Below are positions 19,928-28,443 of a stretch of 64,000 bases of DNA, piece after piece; positions within the stretch are counted from its first letter, which is position 1, and every line of letters starts with the position of its first letter. Made by a program: the position numbers and the translations under genes. A model generated the notes under the pieces. It did no database searches and was not told the origin of the DNA. It was given only the letters and a program-made list of their open reading frames with translations. Origin of the DNA: Gammaproteobacteria bacterium (GTDB lineage: Bacteria; Pseudomonadota; Gammaproteobacteria; HTCC5015); contig JAFGLM010000012.1 of NCBI GenBank assembly GCA_016928055.1, positions 20,336 to 84,335 on the forward strand, read 5' to 3'.

Positions 19928-20991
19928 TGATTGTGGTGCTGAGGGCTAAGTTCATGCACGGCCTCCACCATGGCGGCGACATGTTCCGGATCGATGCCGG
20001 GGTGTATGCCGTGGCCCAGATTGAAAACATGTCCTGGACCATTGCCGTAATCCGCCAGTACTTTGGAAACTTCCTGTTTAATAATTTCCGGCCTGGCATA
20101 CAAAACGGAAGGATCCAAATTTCCCTGTAGCGCCACTTTATCCTGTACATAAGTTCGTGCGTCGGTTAGTGATGTCATCCAGTCCACACCCAATGCATCG
20201 CAACCACTCAGGGCCATATCAGCAAGCAATGGGCCGGCGCCTTTAGTGAAAAGGATTTTTGGAATAACCTGACCGTTAACTTCGTGTGGTAAAGCTTGAA
20301 TAATTTGTTGCATGTAAGGTAATGAAAATTCCCGATATTTATCCGGTGCTAACACGCCGCCCCAGGTATCAAAAATCATAACTATTTGCACGCCGGCGGC
20401 AATTTGTGCTTTTAAATATTCAGTAATGGCCTGCGCGTTTTTATCCAGTAATTGGTGTAGTAGTTCCGGTTCATCGAACAATAGACTCTTAATATTGGCA
20501 AATTCTTTGCTCGAGCCACCTTCAACCATATAAGTGGCGATGGTCCAGGGGCTGCCGGAAAACCCAATCAACGGCACCTGTCCATTTAATTCGCCAACAA
20601 TTAAGCGAATCGCATCAGTAACGTAGCGTAGATCGCTTTCCGGGTCCGGTATAGCCAGTTTTTTAATGGCCTGAGCATCACGCACCGGATAACTGAACTT
20701 CGGTCCTTCACCCTCAACAAAATAAAGTCCCAGCCCCATCGCATCCGGCACAGTGAGTATGTCTGAAAACAGAATCGCTGCATCGAATGCGTAGCGCCGC
20801 AGTGGTTGCAGGGTTACTTCGCAGGCCAGCTCTGGCGTACAGCAGAGCTTCATAAAGCTGCCGGCTTTAGCGCGGGTTTGTCGGTACTCAGGCAGGTAAC
20901 GACCAGCCTGTCGCATCATCCACACTGGTGTGCGTTCTACAGGCAGACGTAACAAAGCCCGCAATAAAAGATCATTTTTAAGATTGGTCAT
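19924..20991 (-). CDS. hemE: Uroporphyrinogen decarboxylase
   Basis: Decarboxylates the four acetate arms of uroporphyrinogen III to coproporphyrinogen III in heme synthesis. 355 residues, full length. Signatures: [19 protein letters not shown] at the N-terminus, [43 protein letters not shown], and the C-terminal [16 protein letters not shown]. Follows yqeY on the same strand with a 51-bp gap. Confidence 0.98.
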   Translation of the reverse strand: MTNLKNDLLLRALLRLPVERTPVWMMRQAGRYLPEYRQTRAKAGSFMKLCCTPELACEVTLQPLRRYAFDAAILFSDILTVPDAMGLGLYFVEGEGPKFSYPVRDAQAIKKLAIPDPESDLRYVTDAIRLIVGELNGQVPLIGFSGSPWTIATYMVEGGSSKEFANIKSLLFDEPELLHQLLDKNAQAITEYLKAQIAAGVQIVMIFDTWGGVLAPDKYREFSLPYMQQIIQALPHEVNGQVIPKILFTKGAGPLLADMALSGCDALGVDWMTSLTDARTYVQDKVALQGNLDPSVLYARPEIIKQEVSKVLADYGNGPGHVFNLGHGIHPGIDPEHVAAMVEAVHELSPQHHNH

Positions 20992-21042
20992 AGCCAGACA
21001 AGAATCTGGGAAACAGCAAGAAAAATCAATGGAAAGTGGTGT

Positions 21043-21495
21043 TTAGCCGAGTTTGGTTTTGATCTGGCCGCTGAGTTTGCCCATATCGGCGCGACCCTGC
21101 GCTTTGGGCTTAATGATCGACATCACTTTACCCATGTCTTTGATAGAACTGGCGCCGGTTTCCCGGATGGCTTCTTCGATCAGAGCGGTAATTTCCTGTT
21201 CAGTCAGTGCCTGGGGCAGGTATTCGGTGATGATCGCCAGTTCAGCCTCTTCAACATCGACCAGATCGGTGCGGTTGGCTTTGCTGTAATGCTCTATTGA
21301 TTCGCGCCGCTGCTTGCACATTTTGTCGAGTACTGCGATTACATCGCTATCGCCCATCTCTTTGCGGCTGTCGACTTCCACCTGCTTGATGGCCGCAGTA
21401 ATCAGACGTAACGCAGCCAGACGCGGTTTATCGCCCGCGCGCATAGCTGACTTGACGTCTTCCTGAATCCGGGTTTTCAGGCTGGAGTCGGCCAT
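21043..21495 (-). CDS. yqeY: GatB/YqeY-domain protein
   Basis: 150-residue protein consisting of the YqeY domain, which resembles the C-terminal tRNA-binding domain of GatB/Asn-Gln amidotransferases. Its precise role is unknown. Family hallmarks: RIQEDVKSAMRAGDKPRLAALRLI, RRESIEHYSKANRTDL, EEAELAIITEYLPQALTEQEI and the C-terminal DMGKVMSIIKPKAQGRADM. It follows rpsU by 21 bp; the rpsU-yqeY pairing is common in proteobacteria. Confidence 0.95.
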   Translation of the reverse strand: MADSSLKTRIQEDVKSAMRAGDKPRLAALRLITAAIKQVEVDSRKEMGDSDVIAVLDKMCKQRRESIEHYSKANRTDLVDVEEAELAIITEYLPQALTEQEITALIEEAIRETGASSIKDMGKVMSIIKPKAQGRADMGKLSGQIKTKLG

Positions 21496-21516
21496 GATTG
21501 GCTCGCTGTTGGACGA

Positions 21517-21732
21517 CTAGTAAAGTCGCGTGCGGCGGGAGATTTCTTTACCCAGGCGTTTTTGATGCCGTTTACCCGCGGCGGCATTCTTGCGTTTGCG
21601 CTCTGTGGTCGGTTTTTCGTAAAACTCACGACGACGGGTTTCGGTCAGAACACCGGCTTTTTCGCAGGTGCGCTTGAAACGGCGCATAGCCGATTCGAAG
21701 GGTTCGTTTTCTTTAATTCTTACTGAAGGCAT
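21517..21732 (-). CDS. rpsU: 30S ribosomal protein S21
   Basis: 71 residues when started at the ATG at 21732, giving the conserved [20 protein letters not shown] opening and the basic [15 protein letters not shown] tail. Longer readings upstream are not supported. The promoter is visible upstream (TTGGAA, 17 bp, TATAAT). Divergent from tsaD, the classic arrangement, but dnaG and rpoD do not follow it here. Confidence 0.98.
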   Translation of the reverse strand: MPSVRIKENEPFESAMRRFKRTCEKAGVLTETRRREFYEKPTTERKRKNAAAGKRHQKRLGKEISRRTRLY

Positions 21733-21769
21733 ATCCTGTTCTATACAGTTCTGGTGAAAATGGGCCGCG

Positions 21770-21798
21770 ATTATAAAGGCTTGTCGCGCCAATTCCAA
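21770..21798 (-). promoter_or_regulatory. rpsU promoter
   Basis: On the minus strand TTGGAA (21793-21798) and TATAAT (21770-21775) are separated by exactly 17 bp, about 38 nt before the rpsU ATG. This is a good housekeeping sigma-factor promoter in the rpsU-tsaD divergent gap. Confidence 0.65.
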
Positions 21799-21851
21799 TG
21801 ATCCACCGTATAATTCGCCCTTTTTTACCGCTTTGACAATAAGGAGTCATT

Positions 21852-22868
21852 TTGCGTATTCTGGGGATCGAAACCTCCTGCGACGAGACCGGCCTGGCTA
21901 TATACGATAGCGAATGCGGGCTACTGGCGCATGTGCTGCACAGCCAGACTGATATGCATGCCGAATACGGCGGTGTAGTGCCGGAACTGGCTTCGCGCGA
22001 CCATATTCGCCGGCTTACCCCTTTATTGAAAAAGATCCTCAAGCAGGCCGAGCTCGAACTCGCCGATATCGACGGTGTGGCGTATACCTCCGGGCCGGGA
22101 TTGCTGGGCGCACTACTGACCGGGGCATCCTACGGACGTGCTTTGGCCTGGTCCCTGGGTATTCCGGCAATCGCTGTGCACCATATGGAAGGACATTTGC
22201 TGGCACCCATGCTGGAGAAGCCCGCGCCGGAGTTTCCTTTTCTTGCGTTGCTGGTGTCCGGCGGCCATACCCTACTGGTGGAGGTGGATGCTATCGGCAG
22301 GTATCGCCGACTGGGGGAAAGTGTTGATGATGCTGCGGGTGAAGCCTTTGATAAAACCGCGCAGTTGCTGGGGTTGCCCTATCCGGGCGGGCCTGCTCTG
22401 GCAAAACTGGCCGAAAAGGGTAATCCAACCCGTTATCGCTTCCCCAGGCCGATGACGGATCGGCCGGGGCTGGATTTCAGTTTTAGCGGCTTGAAAACTT
22501 TTGCCTTATATACCGTTAACAACGAGCCCAGGGACGATCAGACCCGTGCCGATATCGCACGCGCATTTGAAGACGCGGTGGTTGATGTGATGGTTATCAA
22601 GTGTCGACGTGCATTGGAACAAACGGGGCTGCAAAGAATTGTTATTGCAGGCGGTGTCGGCGCTAATCAACGTTTGCGCGCAGCACTAAAGGAAATGGCT
22701 GAGAAACGCGGTGCCAGACTGTTTTATCCCAGGATTGAATTTTGCACGGATAATGGCGCCATGATTGCCTACGCCGGCTATGTGAGGATGCAACATCAAT
22801 CACCTGGCGATTTACAAATCAGAGCTCAGGCAAGATGGGGTGTGGATGAACTGGTGCCCCCGGCATAA
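21852..22868 (+). CDS. tsaD: tRNA N6-adenosine threonylcarbamoyltransferase
   Basis: Transfers threonylcarbamoyl to A37 of ANN-decoding tRNAs (t6A). 338 residues. The start is TTG, supported by AAGGAG at 21841-21846 and by the conserved opening [18 protein letters not shown]. Other signatures are the metal-binding [52 protein letters not shown] and the C-terminal [12 protein letters not shown]. Divergent from rpsU. Confidence 0.98.
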   Translation: MRILGIETSCDETGLAIYDSECGLLAHVLHSQTDMHAEYGGVVPELASRDHIRRLTPLLKKILKQAELELADIDGVAYTSGPGLLGALLTGASYGRALAWSLGIPAIAVHHMEGHLLAPMLEKPAPEFPFLALLVSGGHTLLVEVDAIGRYRRLGESVDDAAGEAFDKTAQLLGLPYPGGPALAKLAEKGNPTRYRFPRPMTDRPGLDFSFSGLKTFALYTVNNEPRDDQTRADIARAFEDAVVDVMVIKCRRALEQTGLQRIVIAGGVGANQRLRAALKEMAEKRGARLFYPRIEFCTDNGAMIAYAGYVRMQHQSPGDLQIRAQARWGVDELVPPA

Positions 22869-22950
22869 TTTTGTGCACGCGTTCCAAGGTGGCTACTGCT
22901 AAGATAGCTATAATTTAGAAAAGCCCTGCTCGACCAACTGGAGAGAAGAT

Positions 22951-23469
22951 ATGGCTGATTCGAAGAAAAAAGTAAGCAAGAAGGCAGCATCGAATAATGA
23001 TGTTGCAACCGGCGAACCGGTTACCATAAAGAAGAAAACTGCCGTAAAAAAGAAGGTTACTGCAAAAAAAGAATCTCCGACTGACGCGCCTGTCACTGAT
23101 AATGCATCTATAGAACAAGAAACTAAAAGCAATGTTAATGAGCCAATAAATAGTCGTGAGCGGGCTGCTGCCAGCCGGCAGGCTTTAGTGAATCAATTGC
23201 GAATGGATTTTCATGCGAGCAAAAATGCGCTTAAGGCGGTTACTGCGACCACCAGACAACATTTAAATCTGGTTATAGATGCTACGGAGTGTGAAGTCGC
23301 AGTTATAAAAGAGCAAATTACTGCTGCATTAAATCGTGAAAACTCCTTGATAAGCGTCGGTCAGAAAAAAGCTAGAGAAATTCTGACAACCGGTGAAAGC
23401 TGGAGCAAGCAACAGTTGAGCAAGGCCAAGGATAGCGTAGAAAAGTTTCGCAAAAAAATCAAAAAGTGA
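22951..23469 (+). CDS. Lysine-rich histone H1-like protein
   Basis: 172 residues. The first ~60 are dominated by Lys, Ala, Val and Thr (KKKVSKKAAS..., IKKKTAVKKKVTAKKES), like the tails of bacterial H1-like or AlgP-like DNA-binding proteins. Residues ~70-172 are predicted helical and amphipathic (RQALVNQLRMDFHASKNALK..., AREILTTGESWSKQQLSKAK) and end in KFRKKIKK. DNA or RNA binding is inferred from charge. The start ATG follows a GGAGAGAAG ribosome site. Its TGA overlaps the GTG of the next gene by 4 bp (GTGA), so the two are translationally coupled. Confidence 0.75.
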   Translation: MADSKKKVSKKAASNNDVATGEPVTIKKKTAVKKKVTAKKESPTDAPVTDNASIEQETKSNVNEPINSRERAAASRQALVNQLRMDFHASKNALKAVTATTRQHLNLVIDATECEVAVIKEQITAALNRENSLISVGQKKAREILTTGESWSKQQLSKAKDSVEKFRKKIKK

Positions 23470-24719
23470 TAGCGGTCCCCAGTCATCCGTTTTTTGAAAA
23501 TCTGGACCCGGCAAACCAACGTTTTATTGAGAGTAAGGCCGGGCCTTTCCGTTTAACCGTGCAGGATATTAATAATCTCATCGAAATCGCAACTGATTTT
23601 GAAATGTGGGATTGCGGGTTGCTGGAAAATTATTGGGATGAAAGTGAATTTGCAGCGATGCAGGGCAAAGCCAGGAAACAGGCGACTATCAATCGCGTAA
23701 AAGAAAAATGGCAGCTACTTAAAGAAAGTTTTCCTGAATACGAAAAAGAAAGTATTACGGTTGTAGATCGTTCAAACAAAATAGTGTTCAAGGAAAAGAA
23801 AGATAACAGCAAGATGTTGGGTTCCTGCCCGGTTTTTTCGCCGCGCACACGTTGTTGCAATTTACAGACTCTGGATGCAGTCATTAACTGTGGATACGAT
23901 TGCAGCTATTGTTCAATACAGTCTTTTTATCACAACGATGAAATTATTTTTCATGAAAATTTCCGGGGTAAGCTACAGCAGATAAAACTTGATCCGCAAC
24001 TCATCTATCATATTGGTACAGGCCAATCATCAGATTCTTTGCTATGGGGTAATCGCAATAACGTGCTCGGTGATTTGTTTGAATGGGTAAGAGAAAACCC
24101 GAATGTTATTCTGGAGCTAAAAACCAAGTCGGCTAACATAAGCTATTTGCTTGAAAATGATGTACCTAAAAATGTGATTGTTACCTGGTCGCTTAATGCA
24201 GAATCGATAGTTAATAATGAAGAACATCGTACCGCGCCACTCAAGAGCCGTCTGGTGGCAGCTGAAAAGGTTGCGAATAAAGGTGTAATTGTTGGTTTTC
24301 ATTTGCATCCCATTGTTTTATTTAAAGGCTGGCAGTCTGAATATGCTGAATTGGTTAAATCCCTGACTACGCGCTTTAATCCCGAGCAGGTTGCTCTCGT
24401 ATCCATGGGAACTCTGACTTATATAAAGCCCGTAATCAAAATTCTAAGACGGCGCAAACTTAGAAGCAAAATCCTGCAAATGCCGTTTGAGGATGCAGCG
24501 GGCAAATGGTCCTATCCGGTCAAGTTAAAACAGGCTTTTTTTTGCGAAATATATCAATATTTCGGAGCATGGGCCGATAAAGTGTTTTTCTACCTCTGCA
24601 TGGAAGACGCAGGGCTTTGGGTGCCGGTATTCGGTTATGAGCATCGTGATAACACTGAATTTGAAGAGGCTATGAAATCGGCCTACAGGAAAAAGATTCG
24701 GTTAGCGGGCATGGAATAA
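23466..24719 (+). CDS. Spore photoproduct lyase-like radical SAM protein
   Basis: 417 residues. The radical SAM cluster motif is CGYDCSYC (CxxxCxxC, about residues 142-149), followed by SIQSFYHND, and the overall order matches the SPL/COG1533 DNA-repair lyase family: N-terminal extension, TIM-barrel with YHIGTGQSSDSL and LELKTKSANISYLL, IVTWSLNAE, GFHLHPIV, and a C-terminal FFYLCMEDAGLW. Spore photoproduct lyase repairs thymine dimers in spores; this is not a spore former, so the substrate is unknown. GTG start overlapping the upstream stop argues for one functional unit with the lysine-rich protein. Confidence 0.8.
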   Translation: MIAVPSHPFFENLDPANQRFIESKAGPFRLTVQDINNLIEIATDFEMWDCGLLENYWDESEFAAMQGKARKQATINRVKEKWQLLKESFPEYEKESITVVDRSNKIVFKEKKDNSKMLGSCPVFSPRTRCCNLQTLDAVINCGYDCSYCSIQSFYHNDEIIFHENFRGKLQQIKLDPQLIYHIGTGQSSDSLLWGNRNNVLGDLFEWVRENPNVILELKTKSANISYLLENDVPKNVIVTWSLNAESIVNNEEHRTAPLKSRLVAAEKVANKGVIVGFHLHPIVLFKGWQSEYAELVKSLTTRFNPEQVALVSMGTLTYIKPVIKILRRRKLRSKILQMPFEDAAGKWSYPVKLKQAFFCEIYQYFGAWADKVFFYLCMEDAGLWVPVFGYEHRDNTEFEEAMKSAYRKKIRLAGME

Positions 24720-24739
24720 ACCTTAGCCAAGGAAAAGAG

Positions 24740-25108
24740 ATGTCGACAATCGAGGTGAAACAATTTCCCGAGAAAAATTTAACAGTGCTGGCAGTTCGGG
24801 GTGCGTTAACGGCCAGTGAAATTCTTCGGCACGCGAGTCAATCCTATACAACAAAATTGGTGTTATGGGATTTCAGGAACACCGATTTTTCGCAGATTAC
24901 CGCGTCTGAATTTGCGACTATCGCTCAATTTATGCGGGGTCTTTCCAGTTCCCGCGAAGGTGGTAAAACCGCATTTGTCGGTAATGAGGATTCCAAATTG
25001 GGTTTGGGTCATATGTATGCAGATCTGGCGAAGAAACAGTCCGTTCCGGTTGAGTACAAGGTGTTTACATCGGTCAAAGAGGCAAAGAAATGGTTGGCAA
25101 TTGTTTAG
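24740..25108 (+). CDS. Small protein of unknown function, STAS/SpoIIAA-like
   Basis: 122 residues, no signal or membrane segment. Alternating beta/alpha pattern: TVLAVRGALTASEILRHA, KLVLWDFRNTDFSQI, TASEFATIAQFM, KTAFVGNEDSKLGLGHMY, VEYKVFTSVKEAKKWL. The arrangement, and the ending on EAKKWL, resemble STAS/SpoIIAA-like small domains, but this is a guess from pattern. It begins 20 bp after the SPL-like gene with GGAAAAGAG in front, so it probably belongs to that operon. It ends 28 bp before convergent plsY. Confidence 0.65.
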   Translation: MSTIEVKQFPEKNLTVLAVRGALTASEILRHASQSYTTKLVLWDFRNTDFSQITASEFATIAQFMRGLSSSREGGKTAFVGNEDSKLGLGHMYADLAKKQSVPVEYKVFTSVKEAKKWLAIV

Positions 25109-25136
25109 TTGTCACGTTCGTCGTTCATGTTTGGTG

Positions 25137-25769
25137 CTAAACTTTTGCTTTAGCGCCTATCCTGCTTTCTTGTCCCTGCAATAGGCGTTTGATATTAGCC
25201 TGGTGTCGCCAGAAAATCATCGCACTCAACAGGGCGATTAACAGTGTGGCAATAATCTGGCTGCCGAATAAAAAGGCATAAACCGGAGCAAGTGCAAATG
25301 CGGTTAATGCCGCAAGTGCGGAATAACGAAAAATCCCTGCCATCAATAACCATGTCGCCAACGCAGCCAGGAAAACCGGCCAGCAATATCCGAGTAAAAC
25401 ACCAAATGCGGTTGCAACACCTTTACCCCCCTTGAAGCCGTAATACACCGGATAAACGTGACCCAGAAATGCCGCCAGTCCAACCAAAACATAACACCAC
25501 CGCGGATGTTCCGGTAAGATGATGAGTGCCATTAATACAGGTAACAGACCTTTAATGCTGTCACCCAGTAGTGTGATTATGGCCGCTTTTTTACTGCCGG
25601 TACGCAGCACATTGGTTGCACCCGGATTACCGGAACCCAATGAACGCGGATCGGGCAAGCCCATAATGCGGCAGGTAACGATGGCGGTGGAAATTGAACC
25701 AAATAAATAGGCCGCAACTGCCACGGCCAGCACCGGTAACCAGTCTGTAATATGCAATGTTTCAAGCAT
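25137..25769 (-). CDS. plsY: Glycerol-3-phosphate acyltransferase PlsY
   Basis: Integral inner-membrane enzyme that transfers acyl from acyl-phosphate to glycerol-3-phosphate, the first step of phospholipid synthesis. About 210 residues with five membrane segments and the three family loops: GSGNPGATNVLRTG, the GHVYPVYYGFKGGKGVAT motif, and the C-terminal RHQANIKRLLQGQE. ATG at 25769 is preferred to a TTG 15 bp upstream. plsY is often next to tsaD; here the histone-like/SPL-like genes lie between them. Confidence 0.95.
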   Translation of the reverse strand: MLETLHITDWLPVLAVAVAAYLFGSISTAIVTCRIMGLPDPRSLGSGNPGATNVLRTGSKKAAIITLLGDSIKGLLPVLMALIILPEHPRWCYVLVGLAAFLGHVYPVYYGFKGGKGVATAFGVLLGYCWPVFLAALATWLLMAGIFRYSALAALTAFALAPVYAFLFGSQIIATLLIALLSAMIFWRHQANIKRLLQGQESRIGAKAKV

Positions 25770-25793
25770 TGGTGTTTTTAGCAAAAGATAAAT

Positions 25794-26582
25794 TTGATTA
25801 ACGTGGATAGTACCGAAAACTCAGCCGGACGAGAACTTTTAATCAGTGGTAGTGGTGAACCATTGGTGTTGTTGCATGGCTGGGCGATGAATTCAGCGAT
25901 CTGGCAACCGGTTTTACGGTCGCTGGAGGCGCGCCGGCGAGTGTACAGAATAAATTTACCCGGGCATGGCGGCCGAAAATTCACAAAACAGACTGCGACA
26001 TTTGATGAGTGGTTGCTGGATATCATGAACAAAGCGCCGGCCAATGCTGTCTGGCTGGGCTGGTCGATGGGTGGATTGTTCGCGTTGGCTGCTGCAGCGA
26101 GATTTCCGGAACGCGTTAAACGGTTGATTCTGGTTGCGTCAACACCCAGATTTGTGGCGACGGATAATTGGCTGTCTGCCGGCAGGCAAGCGAGCTGGCA
26201 GCGATTTTCCGACTATTTGGTTAAAGATGTCGATGCAGCGAATCATCAATTTTTAAAAACGCAATCCCTGGGTGCTGATAAGCCGCTGCAAGTAAGTAAA
26301 AAACTTGTGCAGCTTCAGTTGCAGGGTGGTCGGGCAGATTGCGAAGCATTACTATCCGGACTTCAGGTTTTACAGTCGGTGGATCTAAGACCCGAACTGG
26401 GCAAAATTTCCTGCGATGTGCATTGGATACTGGGTGAAGGTGATCAGTTGGTGCCGGTGGGCGTTGCCGAGGATATCAAACTACTAACACCTTCCTGTGA
26501 TATTCATATTATTCCATCTGCCGGGCATGCCTTGTTTATCTCGCAGACCGAAAATTTTCTAAAAATTGTAAATTTCTTATGA
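25794..26582 (+). CDS. bioH: Pimeloyl-ACP methyl ester esterase
   Basis: Alpha/beta-hydrolase that removes the methyl ester from pimeloyl-ACP methyl ester, closing the BioC-BioH route to the biotin pimelate moiety. 262 residues: oxyanion-hole PLVLLHGWAMNSAIW, nucleophile Ser in LGWSMGGLFAL, catalytic Asp in GEGDQLVPV, and His in PSAGHALFISQ. The start is TTG at 25794 (a GTG at 25803 is an alternative), with a weak ribosome site. It overlaps bioC by 4 bp (ATGA). Confidence 0.92.
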   Translation: MINVDSTENSAGRELLISGSGEPLVLLHGWAMNSAIWQPVLRSLEARRRVYRINLPGHGGRKFTKQTATFDEWLLDIMNKAPANAVWLGWSMGGLFALAAAARFPERVKRLILVASTPRFVATDNWLSAGRQASWQRFSDYLVKDVDAANHQFLKTQSLGADKPLQVSKKLVQLQLQGGRADCEALLSGLQVLQSVDLRPELGKISCDVHWILGEGDQLVPVGVAEDIKLLTPSCDIHIIPSAGHALFISQTENFLKIVNFL

Positions 26583-27421
26583 GTGATCAGTATCAACGCA
26601 TACGCAGGGCTTTTTCTGCTGCCAGTCAAAGTTATGAACAGGCGGCAGTATTGCAGCGTGAAGTTTGCGGCCGATTAACTGAAAGACTGTCCGATATTGA
26701 AAAGCAAGCAGAATGGATTCTGGATATTGGTGCAGGCACCGGTACGTCGACGAGGGCACTGCATCAACAATATCCGAATGCAGAATGTGTGGCGCTCGAT
26801 TTTGCCTATCCGATGTTGCAACACCTCAAACAGCATAGCGAGCGCATTCAAAAACCGCGGATTGTTTGCGCGGATGCGTCGAACCTTCCGTTTTGCGATA
26901 GCCAATTTGATCTGGTTTTTTCCAGCCTAACTTTTCAGTGGTGCCACGATTTGGCCGGGGTATTTAACGAGGTCAGACGTGTATTGGCACCAAACGGTTT
27001 GTTTTTATTTGCAACGCTGGGTCCGGATACTTTGTATGAGTTGCGTAACAGTTGGGCGGCAGTCGACGATGCTGTGCATGTCAATCATTTTCTCGACATG
27101 CATCATGTCGGTGATGCTTTGTTGCATGCGGGTTTCGCCAATCCGGTCGTGGATGTTGAGCGCATTGTTCTGACTCAGCAGAGCGTCGATGTCTTACTAA
27201 GGGATCTAAAAGCGCTGGGAGCCAATACGGTCATCGGGAAACGGCGCCACGGATTAACCGGTCATCGTAGATTGCAGGCCATGCGCCGGGAATATGAGCG
27301 ATTTCGCACCGCTGAAGGCAATTTGCCGGCGACTTTTGAGGTGGTGTTTGGTATGGCCAATCAGGCCAATGCTCAACATCCCCTGCGGTATTTCTCAACG
27401 GATTCATTCAAAAAGTCATAA
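26579..27421 (+). CDS. bioC: Malonyl-ACP O-methyltransferase
   Basis: SAM-dependent methyltransferase that methylates malonyl-ACP to start pimelate synthesis. 280 residues: N-terminal RRAFSAASQSYEQAAVLQREV, motif I ILDIGAGTGTST, acidic ALDFAYPML, DLVFSSLTFQWCHDLAGVF (motif IV and post), and RVLAPNGLFLFATLGPDTL. Starts within the bioH stop (ATGA), so coupled translation. The partner genes bioB, bioF and bioD are not in this window; bioA is at 0.4-1.7 kb. Confidence 0.95.
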   Translation: MSDQYQRIRRAFSAASQSYEQAAVLQREVCGRLTERLSDIEKQAEWILDIGAGTGTSTRALHQQYPNAECVALDFAYPMLQHLKQHSERIQKPRIVCADASNLPFCDSQFDLVFSSLTFQWCHDLAGVFNEVRRVLAPNGLFLFATLGPDTLYELRNSWAAVDDAVHVNHFLDMHHVGDALLHAGFANPVVDVERIVLTQQSVDVLLRDLKALGANTVIGKRRHGLTGHRRLQAMRREYERFRTAEGNLPATFEVVFGMANQANAQHPLRYFSTDSFKKS

Positions 27422-27441
27422 AATTTTGCCAAAAGCGTAAA

Positions 27442-27455
27442 TTGATCGTCGTCAA
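27442..27455. promoter_or_regulatory. FNR/Anr-like box upstream of the cox operon
   Basis: TTGAT-CGTC-GTCAA matches the FNR consensus TTGAT-N4-ATCAA at nine of ten positions and lies inside a longer perfect inverted repeat (AAATTGA-N6-TCAATTT, 27439-27458). A TATAAT box lies at 27472-27477, so the palindrome would cover the -35 region of the cox promoter, a position expected for repression. Inference from motif only. Confidence 0.45.
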
Positions 27456-27471
27456 TTTCTGAATTCTCCCC

Positions 27472-27477
27472 TATAAT
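27472..27477 (+). promoter_or_regulatory. Candidate -10 box of the cox operon
   Basis: TATAAT in a TCCCCTATAATACCC context, 120 bp before coxB. No consensus -35 at 17 bp; the palindrome at 27439-27458 occupies that place. Confidence 0.45.
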
Positions 27478-27494
27478 ACCCGACTAATTCCGTG

Positions 27495-27571
27495 GGGTTT
27501 TACAAAAACCCTGATCGCAACCGCACCGGATTTCATTAGTCACGGCTCAAAAGGCTTATGACCGCCTTTTT
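27495..27571 (+). promoter_or_regulatory. Two hairpins in the coxB leader, the second terminator-like
   Basis: The leader has a hairpin GGGTTTT-ACA-AAAACCC (27495-27511), then AAAAGGC-N8-GCCTTTT (27549-27570) ending in a five-T run, 27 nt before the coxB ATG. The second looks like a short intrinsic terminator. It could be the end of bioC read-through or an attenuator; the sequence does not decide. Confidence 0.4.
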
Positions 27572-27597
27572 GCAGCTCTTAAAGAGAGGAGAGCTCA

Positions 27598-28416
27598 ATG
27601 TTTATCGCCAGGGCTGCTTGGCGCCTGCTTGTTGGCAGCGTTATCCTGCTTGCTGCGGTGCCTGCTCTGGCCGAGTGGGCCATCAATATGCCCCGCGGCG
27701 TCACACCCATCAGCCACGAAATTTACGATTTGCATATGACCATTTTCAGCATCTGCGTGGCCATTGGCGCACTGGTTTTTGGTGTCATGTTTTTTTCTAT
27801 CTGGAAGCATCGTAAATCGCGGGGTGCCAAAGCGGATAATTTTCATGAAAGTCAGACGGTGGAAATTATCTGGACCGTTATTCCCTTTCTGATTCTGATC
27901 GGCATGGCTTTCCCGGCAACGAAAACGCTGATCAAGATGGAAGATATGAGTGACATCGAAATGACCGTTAAGATCACCGGTTATCAGTGGATGTGGCATT
28001 ACGATTATCTGGAGGACGGCGTTTCTTTCTACAGTCGTTTGGATGCGAATAGCAACAAAACCCGTCAACTGGATTCCGGTTTAAATCCGGGCGACGTTCC
28101 AGATTATCTTTTAAATGTGGACAAGCCGCTGGTTTTACCGGTGGGCGTTAAAATTCGCCTGCTTACCACCGCCGCTGACGTTATTCACTCCTGGTGGGTG
28201 CCGCAACTTGGCGTTAAGAAGGACGCTATCCCTGGTTTTATCAACGAATTCTGGACACAGATCGAACAACCCGGTGTATATCGGGGTGTTTGCGCTGAAC
28301 TATGCGGCAAAGACCACGGTTTTATGCCGGTGGTGGTAAAAGCCGTTAACCAGGATGAGTACCAGGCCTGGTTGCAGTCCCAACGTGATGTCACGCCGAA
28401 AACTGCCTCGCTATAA
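27598..28416 (+). CDS. coxB: Cytochrome c oxidase subunit II
   Basis: CuA-bearing subunit of an aa3-type oxidase that accepts electrons from cytochrome c. 272 residues: a signal peptide (cleavage near ALA-EW), two transmembrane helices, and a periplasmic cupredoxin domain with the CuA ligands His (DVIHSWWVP), CAELCGKDHGFMP (CxxxC, His, Met) and the aromatic entry patch GYQWMWHYDY. No fused cytochrome c domain. AGAGGAGAG ribosome site upstream; first gene of the cox operon. Confidence 0.97.
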   Translation: MFIARAAWRLLVGSVILLAAVPALAEWAINMPRGVTPISHEIYDLHMTIFSICVAIGALVFGVMFFSIWKHRKSRGAKADNFHESQTVEIIWTVIPFLILIGMAFPATKTLIKMEDMSDIEMTVKITGYQWMWHYDYLEDGVSFYSRLDANSNKTRQLDSGLNPGDVPDYLLNVDKPLVLPVGVKIRLLTTAADVIHSWWVPQLGVKKDAIPGFINEFWTQIEQPGVYRGVCAELCGKDHGFMPVVVKAVNQDEYQAWLQSQRDVTPKTASL

Positions 28417-28443
28417 CCCAACCTGGTAAATAAGGAAGAATCA

